DNA of 64,000 nucleotides. Source: Megamerina dolium. Taxonomy: Eukaryota; Arthropoda; Insecta; Diptera; Megamerinidae. The stretch is taken from assembly GCA_963854835.1 (NCBI GenBank), contig OY978525.1:24823253-24887252 (forward strand), read 5' to 3'. Below the pieces are notes generated by a model that saw nothing but the letters and a program-made list of their open reading frames with translations, did no database searches and was not told the DNA's origin. Positions 12,857-22,390 of the stretch are shown piece by piece. Each line of letters opens with the position of its first letter. The stretch's first letter is position 1. A program made the position numbers and the translations under genes.

Positions 12857-13337
12857 CTAATACACAAGATAGAAATTATGTTATCAATAATATTTGAAAA
12901 CTGCTAGAAGCAACAAGAATTAACAGAATACTTAAATAAAGATACAATCTTTTTTCCTTTTCTTTTTACACCCCTATCACGACAATCGAACATCAATCTA
13001 CGACATAAGTGAAATAAATCCATCTATTTTGAAAGTTGGGTCACCTAATTGTCTTTGATAAAAATGTAGTACTCAATTCGATCGATATTAAGCCATGTTT
13101 TCAAGAAATCAACTCAAGAAAATAGATTGAAAATCAATAATGTCGACAGCCGATTTAAGAAATCATTTTTTAATCTCCACTTTCGATCGAAATTTATCTG
13201 ACAATTTGATCAAAAATGATTAAACCTTGACCTTAATTAAAAAGGAGTCGATATGCAGCATATATGAATATAGTCGATGCATACGAAGAAAGACGCACGA
13301 GTGTTTTGACGCCGAAAAAGAATGTGAAAAAAATTAA
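12857..13337. other. intronic sequence upstream of the giant exon
   Basis: Contains the acceptor region of the 12856 splice site and otherwise no gene. At 13280-13315 a CGAAGAAAGACGC word resembles the 30-bp repeats on the other side of the Harbinger element. Confidence 0.35.
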
Positions 13338-13575
13338 TACCCCTATTGCGGTTCACAACTATTGTAACAGTTTGGTCACCGTCGAGAAATTCATATTGCC
13401 GTCCTCAACTCGACTGGCGGCTGATTTTTTTGGTTGTGTTCATTATTTTTGTGGTATTACCGTTTGCAACTCTGTTACAGTTTGGTCGACAAGCACGTTA
13501 AATATACACGACTGCTCATAAGCAGTTGGGTTTGCATCAGTTGCAGTTTACTTTAAACTAATAAAGCCAAAAATA

Positions 13576-13841
13576 ATGGAGAGATCGTAAGTAATAATTA
13601 GCTTGGCTTCATATTGTAATTTCTCAACATTTTATACATTTTCAGAAGTTTAAAAATTACAACCAAAGCTCAATTTGAGAGGCTTGTTCAACTAATGGAC
13701 CAGAATCCAAGCATTGCACGGGGAAAACCACAATTCGGTGTGACGAAAAATGAAATAAAACAATTGTGGGAAGGATTTGCTCTGGAATTAAATAGTTTGG
13801 GACCACCAAGTAGAACGTTTAACGAATGGCAACGTGTGTGA
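13576..13841 (+). pseudogene. Harbinger Myb/MADF-like DNA-binding protein, truncated
   Basis: Two exons: 13576-13586 (ATG GAG AGA TC, then GTAAGT donor) and 13646-13841 (after a TTTTCAG acceptor). The junction restores a Ser codon. The roughly 68-residue product contains AQFERLVQLMDQNP, then IKQLWEGFALELNSLGPP and FNEWQRV, the trihelix-like layout of the accessory DNA-binding protein of Harbinger transposons. It stops at TGA right after WQRV, where relatives continue with Trp, which looks like a nonsense change near the internal deletion. Role in intact elements: helps the nuclease reach the nucleus and bind the ends (family knowledge). Confidence 0.72.
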
Positions 13842-13866
13842 ATAAACTGTGAAAGGGTATACATAC

Positions 13867-14265
13867 ATCTAATACTTCTTTTAAAACAAGTGACATTGTA
13901 GATTGAGCCACTCCTATATTGAAGTCATTGCCGCTGCTCTTCTGGTAGCTTCCATCAGCGAAAAATCTAAGAGCAGCACACAATTTCAATATTGGTGGTA
14001 TAGATACGACACGCACAGATTTCTTGAAATGGTCTTTTACGTCATCCAGCAAAAAGCAAAATGCCTCTTTGCTCAGTCGAAAATAGCTAATAAATCTATA
14101 AAAAAATTTATTATTTGCTTTTATTTATTTTGAACAATATTTATACTTTTCGCTAGGTAGTTCAAGAGGGTTAGAGTCATCACGAATTTTTCTCCGTAAG
14201 CGTAGCAAATCAATTTTCGCGTCTTCGTTTTCATCTTCATAAAACAAATCTACACTAATATCCAT
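13867..14265 (-). pseudogene. HARBI1-like Harbinger nuclease, N-terminal fragment
   Basis: Exon 1 (14147-14265) starts ATG-GAT-ATT and encodes an acidic and basic 39-residue leader. A GTATAAAT donor and a TTTTTTTATAG acceptor remove 14096-14146, joining in phase to exon 2 (13867-14095). Exon 2 encodes FISYFRLSKEAF, then LCAALRFFADGSYQ and FNIGVAQSTMSLVLKEVLD. This is the helix-turn-helix region that precedes the DDE nuclease in HARBI1/PIF transposases. A possible donor GTATGTAT follows at 13866, but no downstream catalytic exons remain. Confidence 0.8.
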
Positions 14266-14489
14266 TTTAAATAATTTTCACAGCAAAACACAATTGTATA
14301 TTTCCTTAATTTTTACTTAATCGACCGCTTTTCTGTCATAAGTGATATTTTAAGCTGGTAACGTCATAACAATTTCAACCGAAAACAGTGGTGTACCACA
14401 ATACCAAAAAATAGTTTGGTCTTGTTGAAGTCGGGTCGACTCTAAGACGACCAAACTGGGTTGAGTGGTGAACGGCAATAGGGGCATAA

Positions 14490-14600
14490 GACTCGTAAAC
14501 ATAGTTGACGACGAAAAAAGACGCGTAAACATAATTGAAGGCGAAGAAATACGCGTAAACACAGTTGACGGCGAAGAAAGACGCGTAAACCGCTCGAGAA
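14490..14600. repeat. 30-bp tandem repeat, about 3.3 copies
   Basis: Units of 30 bp of the type ACGCGTAAACA-AGTTGACGGCGAAGAAAG, starting directly at the right target duplication of the Harbinger element. A further copy of the same unit lies inverted near 14690-14740. Confidence 0.8.
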
Positions 14601-16258
14601 TTGGCGTCGCTATTACCGACTGGTAATAATTAGTGTATTTTATTTAATTTTTTATATATTTTGGTTGAAGGAGTGTGGTGATAAACACACCGCCGTCAAT
14701 TGTGTTAATGCGTCTTTCTTCGTCGTCAAGTTTTAGTTCGATACATTTATATTTCGCGCATAAGGGTTGAAAATATGCATTTAATAATGTACTTCTGTAT
14801 GAGAAGTAGGAGTGGTCTCTTCCCAATTTTGCCCATTAAAAAAAAAATGCATATGGATTTTGGGGTCGCGAATCTGAACTCGTAGTCCGTTGATCTTTCC
14901 CATCACTCTCAGGTTCCTTTCTAACTAAAAAACGTCATTTTTCGACTACTTTTGAGGGAAATTTCATAGATTTCCGAATATTTGCAACCGACTCCAATAA
15001 ATAAATAATCATTCTATTAAGGAGATGATTCATATTCAGAATTCTGACTCAAAACATTATTATTTTCAACGAACTGGTTGCAGTAAATTGTTGTTAGAAT
15101 GGAAAAAATTAGAAAAAAAGTGGACAAATTTAAAAACGTTTTTTTTTTTTAACTCGAAACAAAATATATTTTTAATAATTGTCCCTTTTTCCATTTTTCA
15201 AAACCGTTATCGAAAACTGGTTGAAAAATGACGAGTTACTGGTTTTTAAACAATGAAAGTACCTTACAACCCACATTCTTCTCATTTAAATTTAGCAATT
15301 TGACATTTGAGGTTGTTAAAAAAATGTTAACACGATTTTTTGTTGTACTCCATCATATTTACAACCTCTACTAGTTAGGGAAGTATAATATGAACTTTTT
15401 ATAAAAATATGTAAAAAAAAAAACTTTCGTTATATAAGCATTTAGGTGCGACGACCTCTAAAGGGGGTTGGATAATTTAAAAGTGTCACACAAAAATTTC
15501 TTACAAAAAAAGTAATTCTAGTGTGAATTAATAATAGTAATACATATATAACAAAATTATATACAAAAATAAAAATATATTTAAAAATATATTTCTATAT
15601 AAATTTGTAATAAATAAAAAAAATTTTTAAAATACGTAATAACAAAATAATAGTAATAATAAATATAAATATTTTCATTTGTAAAATAATTAAAAATTCG
15701 ACTTAAGAAAAAAAAAATAAAAATAAAAATAGCATGAAATTTATTTACAATGTCAAGTGAATTGGTGAAAATGGGAGATCAAATATATATTTTCAAATGA
15801 TTAATATTAACACAAAATTCGAAATGAGAATATAAAATACCAAATATTTTGTGAGTGTGTCTAATGTGTTGTGTGTGTGTGTGTGTATGAGTTTGAGAGA
15901 AAATGAAATTCAAGCTTGATTTTTTGAATCAACTTCTTTTCTGTCACCTTTCAAATGCCTAATACATTTCATTTGATTATAATTTTAAACATTTTTGAGG
16001 TTAAGAACAACAGTCAATATCTTTAAAACAGTTTCTTTTTTACACCACCAAAACAAAACATTCAATGTGTGTGTGTAGTAGTAGTAGTAGTAGTAGTAGT
16101 AGTAAATGATCTCATGTAGAATATGCTTGTGCAAATATTTTTTATAAATGTGTATGTTATGTGAGTTAAACAACAATTAGGTTGAAATCCAAATGAAGTA
16201 AAAAAAAAAAATTTAAAAAAAAACAAAGTAAATTAATATAATTGAAATAAAATTTTAC
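14601..16258. other. intronic AT-rich sequence
   Basis: No gene seen. Includes the inverted 30-bp unit (14690-14740), a T-rich stretch, very AT-rich sequence (15480-15850), a GT run near 15870-15885 and a (TAG)n microsatellite at 16077-16103. Confidence 0.35.
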
Positions 16259-16327
16259 CTCGGCCAGTTGGTGGCTTTCGATTAAGAGCCGTATGAGAAC
16301 GTTCGCCATTAATGAAATTAAGAGTTG
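16259..16327 (-). CDS. hts: hts 69-nt cassette exon
   Basis: Bounded by TTGTTTTTTAG at the 5' side and GTAAAA at the 3' side. It is 69 nt, takes the G left by exon 8 and leaves one G again. It can therefore be included or skipped before either terminal exon without shifting the frame. It encodes A-T-L-N-F-I-N-G-E-R-S-H-T-A-L-N-R-K-P-P and then T-G-R, with no stop. A long pyrimidine-rich stretch precedes the acceptor. I do not recognise the peptide from Drosophila, so this rests on splice sites, phase and openness. Confidence 0.55.
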
Positions 16328-17139
16328 CTAAAAAACAATTTGGTTGTAAATTTTTTTGAAAATAAATTAATTTAGAGCACAAAACAAAAAAAAAAAAAGA
16401 AAAATTAAAACGAAATAAAATGAAAAAAATATGATATAATGGGTGTGTATAAAATTTAAAAGCTAAAATGTGCATTAGAGAATTAATATTGATTAATTTA
16501 TTTTATTTGGTACTTAATGGTACTCTTAATGGTAATCTAAGCTAAACTGTTTCAAGTAAACATGCACAATATTTGAACATGGAATGGTAGTTTGGTGGTT
16601 GGTTCTACAGGTATGTGAAAGTTTTGAATATTTTAAGGCGTGCATATAATACTACACCTACATATGCAACTTTCCTATAATTCATATTAAACATTTTTCT
16701 ATAATCCACTAATATTCGAAACACGCACACTACTCTATTTATATATACGCTGCAGAAATTTGAAAATAATATATGGTAATGTGGGTGGTGGTGGTGTTGG
16801 TGGTATTGGTGACTCAGCAACAATTTAGTAAAAAACGTAACGAAACGAAAATTATAGCTTAAACACAATTGCAACATACGGTGATTTACAATATATTGGA
16901 TGACACGACTGACTGAAGTCAGCAATATTTCGCATGAAATTTAGCTTAGTAAAATACACACAATTGGAGCAACAATTCTAAAATTTTTGGTAATTTTCTG
17001 CATAATTATTTCTCCTTACAATACTAATCTACGTATTAAATAACATTGTCATAAGCGGAAGACTGCGTCAGTTATGGCGGTTTAGTTTCAATGTTTTTAT
17101 GGGAGCTATGTACATTAAGTAATAGTAGTAGCTCGCTCA
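16328..17139. other. intronic sequence, no gene seen
   Basis: AT-rich sequence with a short GGTGGT run near 16785-16805. No coding or repeat signal that I can name. Confidence 0.3.
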
Positions 17140-17425
17140 TATCTTGCAAAATTACGTGTTAAATATGGTTGAAATATGAATTCTTCGTTTTTTCTTTTGA
17201 ACGGTAACCATCTGTAGGCAAGCAATTGTCAATTTTTCCAGAAGTAACAGTTTGCCATGAAAAAGCTTCTAAAAGAGCTCTGTGACAAAGCTCAGAAAAG
17301 GCGATGTCACACGGGTTGTGCCATTCGAAACGGGCGTAGTATAAGTAGGTAAGGTCCTTTTTAATATTGCCCAAAATTGAACACACAACAGTACTGGAAG
17401 AGAAGCTCAGCCAAAGGGCCCTTTG
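17140..17425 (+). mobile_element. SINE copy, 5' truncated
   Basis: Matches the body of the tRNA-derived SINE seen whole at 60316-60610. Shared words include TTTGCCATGAAAAAGCTT, GAGCTCTGTGACAAAGCTCA, ATATAAGTAGGT-type text and ACACACAACAGTACTGGAAGAGAAG. The tRNA-like head is missing or unrecognisable. Confidence 0.65.
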
Positions 17426-17901
17426 GGGCCTATAAGTGCCACATACAATATTCTTTTATTTTTAATAATATCAACCTCCGCGACAAATATTGTCCCAACA
17501 TGGAATATGTGAGATAAAGTGGGTTAACATTTTATAAAATACCAAGACATTATGTTTGACCACTTCGTGTAGGTGTGGAATCATGTCCCTTAAAGAATGT
17601 CTGTACTCTTGGATCGTAGGTGACTTATGCCAAATTTTGTTGAAATATATCAACATTTATTCAAGCAATTGTGCAAACCACCCAAATGATAGTCGCATGG
17701 ATGAATGCACATCTTTAAATTTACTATTTAGGCGAAGCTGATTAAGATAATTTATACTTTTCTATATCTCCATAGCTTCCTTCAAGCCGCTACATACGAC
17801 TGACCGAAATTAATATATCCTTGCACTTGTGCCAAACACACAAACATATCTGACAATCAACTGCGCAAATGACGAAAGCGGTGGTACTCATTTTTGATAA
17901 A

Positions 17902-18290
17902 GTGCTCAATAAGTACAATTACATCCATATTTAATTTTTTTTTTTTTGAGAAAATCAACAAATTTAATTATATTCACAGATTGTACAGAATTCTATCACA
18001 AATGTATAAAATTTCTTCTTCTTCTCTCAACAAAACGAACATGTCTGACTTTTCATCTACCGTAGACGACGAAAATGTGTGATAATGATTTTTTGTGCTC
18101 AATAAGTACAATTGCATTTATATTCTAATTTGTTTGTAAATAAATTTAACAAATTTGATTCTATTAAAATCAATTCATCTCTATTTTATCACAAATGTTA
18201 ATATTGCCCATCAATTTTACAATTTCTTTCTCTTCTTCCTCCTCTGACAAACGAACATGGCGACTTGTGGTGGACGAACAATTCACAATA
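17902..18290. repeat. imperfect tandem duplication, period 193 bp
   Basis: Two copies beginning GTGCTCAATAAGTACAATT at 17902 and 18095. Each continues with a T-rich stretch, AACAAATTTAATT-type text, TATCACAAATGT, a TTCTTCTTCTC tract and CAAACGAACATG. No protein recognised. Confidence 0.75.
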
Positions 18291-19005
18291 AATCTAACGA
18301 AACGAAATTGGTGTCAAGTTTAAATTTTGCTACAATTGTGTGTTTTATTTTAAATGGAGAATATTTATTTTAACTAAAAATCGTCATCATTCAGTTTAAT
18401 TGTGTTTAAGCAAAAAAGGAATACACTAAACTAAAAACTAGATGGAGGTACAAATAAAAATTGTTTTAACTTTGTCTAATTCACAATCAAAAACAATCTT
18501 TAAGAATCAAAGAAAAAAAAAAAAAAATTCGGAAACAAAAACAAATTGCAAAATGGCAGTCCACAATCAACACAAAATGTACGAGGCGATTTTTTCTTTT
18601 AGGTATTTAATTACTTTTTTTTCGTTTAGCAAAAGCAAAACAAAATGAGCTAATTAATATGAAAGGAAAACAAAAAAAAAAAGGCAAAGCAAATATTTAT
18701 GCCAAAGAAATATTTCAAAATTTGAATGAATATGTAGTGAGCGAAAGAGCGTAGGCCAGTAAATGAAAATTATTTTAATGTGGCGCAATATTGACAACGA
18801 AGATATGATTTTTATTAATATTTTAATTTTTTGCTTTGTTGTTGTAAAACACTACCATACTAACAACACAAACTCACCTCCAATTTGTTGTTTATTTGCT
18901 TGTTGCATACATATTATGCAGATATTCATGTCATAAAAGTGTGTAGAATTAAATTTGTGCCATAGATTTGTAGTACTATGTAGTAGTAGGTAGTATGTTG
19001 AAGTA

Positions 19006-19044
<39 letters not shown>

Positions 19045-19699
19045 CAGTAGCAGTGATGATTGCAGACACTAGCCTAATCACTCACTTTTGTTTCTTTTAC
19101 ATATTTCACGACGACATTCTTTTGTTTTGGGGCAAGGTGAGGATACTTTAACTAAGGGTTGTCTGTTTTTGTGACATATTGTAATTTAAAATATAACCTA
19201 GGTGTATATTATATGTACATAGTATAATCAATTTTGATTTTTCGTTTGTTTTACAAATAATAAATTTCGCTTTTACCAATTCACTTTCACTTACGAGAAG
19301 AGGAGCTTGCTACATTATTTAAATATAGAGGAGAGTAAAAGGAGTAAGAAGAATTTTATTAAACGAAAGACAGTTTGGAAAATATAATATACGAAACACC
19401 AAATGATTTTTCTTTGTTCTTTTCTTTTAGAGGATAAAGAAATTCAAGCGCTAACTAAACAAAAATTGAAAAAAAGGAACAAGAAATGGAATTTTACAAA
19501 AATAAGACTTTAAAACTAAACTAATTTCATAAACAACTGCAGCTGTAATTTTATTGCATTAAATAGCAAAAGTAGTTGTAGTAGTAGTAGTAGTAGTAGC
19601 AGAGGAAGTAGAAGTAGTTGTTGTGCATATTTTTTTTAATCATGTTGTAGTAGAAGTAGAATAAATACAACAATATTTCAAGTAGTAGTAGTTTTAGTG

Positions 19700-19730
<31 letters not shown>

Positions 19731-20368
19731 CAGTAGTAAATAATAAATCACTTAATACACGCCATACAACATGTTGATCCTGCTGTTAAAAATTAAGGTA
19801 TTTTTGTTTTGGTTTGGATTTCTTTCATTTATAAAAGAGATATGGATACAGTATCGAGGAGAAACAACATTCTATTGCTAACAACTAAAACTAAAAAATT
19901 AAAAAGAAAATCATAAGTTAAAAAAAAACATAAAAAATTATAGTCGATATATTAATATATTACATATAATTGTGAATGGGCATTATTTTAGGAGTTGTGT
20001 CAATTTTATTTAGTAAAGAGTGAAAACAAAATGTCGTCAAGAGTGCAAGAAATCAAAAATTAAAAAAAATAAATAAAATAAAAGAAAATAAAAATTATTA
20101 AATAAAAATAATCAAATATATTTTATAGAATATTTAGAAAGAATTTAAAAAAGAAACAAATTTTACTTTCTTACATTATACTTTGCATTATTTTTTTTTT
20201 TTTACAAGACAATGACAAAAAGCCAAAAAAAGGACAATAGAACAAAAACGAACATTTTTAACAAAAACAAAACTTGAAACGAAAAAACTTGTAAAAAAAA
20301 CACAAAAACAACTTCTTTTCTTTATGTGTAAAAGAAATTAATAAATAATGTAATATAATATGACTTAC
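18291..20368. repeat. AT-rich intron with several (TAG)n microsatellites
   Basis: Holds (TAG)n/(CTA)n tracts at about 18990-19045, 19573-19600 and 19680-19740, and A-rich stretches elsewhere. No transposon or gene recognised apart from the possible microexon at 18878-18898. Confidence 0.6.
18878..18898 (-). CDS. hts: possible hts 21-nt microexon
   Basis: A strong donor (GGAG then GTGAGT) ends a 21-nt stretch preceded by AACAAG. Phase fits: with the G from exon 8 it reads A-N-K-Q-Q-I-G and leaves one G. The acceptor is weak, with little pyrimidine before it, so this is a candidate only; the donor could also belong to a longer exon I cannot see or be unused. Confidence 0.2.
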
Positions 20369-20440
20369 CATCGCTCAACACTACTTCAGGTTGGCTTGGT
20401 ACTGGCGCTTGTTGGGTTTGTATTCTAATAATTTGATGCT
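20369..20440 (-). CDS. hts: hts coding exon 8 (adducin tail start, branch-point exon)
   Basis: 72 nt between TCTATTATAG and GTAAGT. Encodes E-H-Q-I-I-R-I-Q-T-Q-Q-A-P-V-P and then S-Q-P-E-V-V-L-S-D plus one G (residues 649-672). This closely matches the Drosophila Hts tail at the point where Add and ovarian isoforms diverge, as I remember it. All downstream options in this window (cassette, giant exon, 685-codon exon) accept the one-base overhang, making this exon the splicing hub. Confidence 0.93.
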
Positions 20441-20939
20441 CTATAATAGAAAAAATGAAAAAAAAAAAGAACAAAAATTTATAAATATATACTATTTCGA
20501 AAAAAAATTGATTGACTCAAAAGAGAACCGAAGATTAAGAGTCGAATATCCAGTGGCAGAGGTTAAGTAAAGACCAAGGTTTAACTAACACCTCAGTGTT
20601 CACAATGCTTTGGTTAACCAAAAACATTTAACAAGATCAAAAATATGACAGCACATCGAAATTTGTGTATTTTAAGAGTGATCAGCAAATTTTAATGTTG
20701 AAAAATAAATATTACTTGCATTTTCAACTGATGCTTAACTAATAGTTAACCAATGTCACTTCGGGGTTTAACTAATGGTTAAATACATAGGTGGTTGTCA
20801 AACGACAACTATGGAAATGTTCTACAGTTCCGTCTCCCATGGCAGTCATTAAAAGGTGCCCCTAATCTGCAGACGAGTCTACCAAAAAAGCAGTGAATAA
20901 TTATAATTCCTAATTATTATTCTAATATCTTGGTTGTTT
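20441..20939. other. intron 7, distal part
   Basis: No gene. A short stretch at 20560-20785 repeats GTTTAACTAA-type words in both orientations (CAAGGTTTAACTAACACC, AACTAATAGTTAACC, GGGTTTAACTAATGG), suggesting an old small inverted-repeat element, not delimited. Confidence 0.3.
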
Positions 20940-21600
20940 TATTTCAGAAGTAGCATATAGTTAGTACTAAGCTCCATGCCGACCATGGATGCAATCGAAA
21001 TAGGAACAATAAAAACAATAAAGAAGTTCATTGATAAAATTATAGGAAGCAATCTTTTCCAATAATTCTAGGGTATGGCACAATAGTTCAGTAGTGATGT
21101 TGAAATTGTTGAAATTATTTAAAATGCTTGTATGTCCAAAGGATTTTGACACTTCTTGGTGCTAATCTGTAAGTCATAGTACAGAATTGGTTGCCAATTG
21201 TCATACGAAGCAACTCAAGTGGCGGTAAGGTGCGGAAGTACGTCAATTAAGGTAGGATGTAGATGCACGTCTAGTGCCAATACCTATTGTTCCTTGTATT
21301 TTTTCAAGAGGTTTGATTTGTGACAACCTGGTCATTGTAGTCTTTCAAGTCAAGTACTCCATATACGAGAATTGACCTGATGACTGATTTGTATATTCAA
21401 CAGACAATTTTTGATTGCATCTCTCATTTTTTCCCTATAGCACTTTTGCATGCATAGAGTGCAATGTTGGGGTTTGTACAATCTCCTAGGTTATGTTTTT
21501 TTTCAGTTTAACTTGAACCACTCCAAGATATCGAGTTTCTTCTTTCAGAAGAAGTTTATCCATTCAGACAAGTAAGCATCAAGCACAGTCTTTTTCGAGA
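20940..21600 (-). mobile_element. non-LTR retrotransposon ORF2 relic
   Basis: Minus-strand fragments of the region just after the polymerase core of a non-LTR element: TRYLGVVQVKLKKN, then YKSVIRSILVYGV, then TTMTRLSQIKPLEKIQGT and PPLELL-type text. Relatives read T-K-Y-L-G-V-x-L-D, then I-R-P-I-L-T-Y-G, then a T-R-L-x-x-I-Q-R block. Many stops; dead. It sits in intron 7 of hts in the same orientation as the gene. Confidence 0.65.
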
Positions 21601-21695
21601 TTTGAGAAAAAAAAGACAACAAACTAATATCAGCTTTAGGTATGATAGCTTTTTCGATTTTAAGAAAAACTAATTTCAATAAAAGACCAACTCAC

Positions 21696-21824
21696 CTAAA
21701 ACATCTTCCGGTTCTGATTGAGTAACAGCGGCAGTTGTGGTTGTTGTTTGTTTCGTTTGTTGTTGTGCGCCGGAAGTTGGTAGCGAACTCAAAGCCTCAG
21801 ATTCTGAGAAATCAGTATCAGTAT
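21696..21824 (-). CDS. hts: hts coding exon 7
   Basis: 129 nt between TTTGTAG and GTGAGT. With the preceding T it begins Y-T-D-T-D-F-S-E-S-E-A-L and continues into a Q/T-rich linker (AQQQTKQTTTTTAAVTQ) and SEPEDVL, leaving one G (residues 606-648). The opening matches the conserved Hts stretch HGEYTDTDFSESE. The T/Q-rich part looks species-specific and unstructured. Confidence 0.92.
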
Positions 21825-21897
21825 CTACAAATACAACAAATTATTACGAGTACATTCTGTATATTCTATAATATTAATATTTATTGCTGCTACTCAC

Positions 21898-22192
21898 ATT
21901 CACCATGAATACTCTTCTTTTTACGTTCCACTGTACGTTTGTATTCATTTAGCTCATCATCGGTGACATTATCAAATGGATTCTTAGCATATGGAGCCTT
22001 ATAAACGGTAGCATTATGCTGGAAGCCACGTTGTATGATACCCTTTGAAGCGGCACCCATTAATACAACATGATCGCCAGCTGATGAAACAGTGGCATCT
22101 TTAATACGATTAGCTTCATCCCATGTGACACCCTCAAGAATGTGTGATTGTGGACCGGCTGATATTTTATCAGCACGACGATTGTCTTTAAT
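21898..22192 (-). CDS. hts: hts coding exon 6 (adducin neck/tail)
   Basis: 295 nt between GTACAG and GTGAGT, leaving one T. Starts IKDNRRADKISAGPQSHILE and includes GVTWDEANRIKDATV, then HVVLMGAASKGIIQRGFQHN and NPFDNVTDDELNEYKRTVER, ending KKKSIHGE (residues 508-605). This is the conserved adducin segment after the neck and reads nearly as Drosophila Hts. The introns on both sides are under 90 nt, typical of flies. Confidence 0.95.
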
Positions 22193-22279
22193 CTGTACAT
22201 TTACATAGATTATAATGAATCAATAAAAGCGTGTATAAAGTATATTTCAAAGAAATTAAAATATTTGATTAAAACATAC

Positions 22280-22390
22280 CTGTTGTTGCACACGTTTAAA
22301 TTCTCTTGGATTTGTACCGGCCGGTACAAACTGTAAAGGATCTTCAATGCGTACTGGAGTCGAATGTGTTGGTGATTCTTCGGCGACCCA
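22280..22390 (-). CDS. hts: hts coding exon 5
   Basis: 111 nt, exactly 37 codons, phase 0 at both ends, between AAAAACAG and GTATGT. Encodes W-V-A-E-E-S-P-T-H-S-T-P-V-R-I-E-D-P-L-Q and then FVPAGTNPREFKRVQQQ (residues 471-507). It is joined only when the exon 4 donor is used and is absent from the short isoform. Confidence 0.95.

Larger units (their letters stand above)
13338..14486. mobile_element. PIF/Harbinger DNA transposon, internally deleted
   Basis: A 1149-bp element with inverted ends: TACCCCTATTGCGGTTCAC at the left and, inverted, TGCCCCTATTGCCGTTCAC at the right. It is flanked by the 3-bp duplication TAA (13335-13337 and 14487-14489), as expected for PIF/Harbinger. The two genes typical of the superfamily are both recognisable and face each other. 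One is a small Myb/MADF-like DNA-binding protein on the plus strand (13576-13841). The other is the N-terminal part of a HARBI1-like nuclease on the minus strand (13867-14265). The catalytic DDE part is missing, so the copy has an internal deletion and cannot move on its own. Confidence 0.88.

Noticed and set aside
1..20000. The lysine-rich MARCKS-like tail exon of Drosophila adducin isoforms
   Set aside because: I looked for a minus-strand exon ending in a T-P-S-F-L-K-K-K-type stretch and found none in this window; it may lie to the left.
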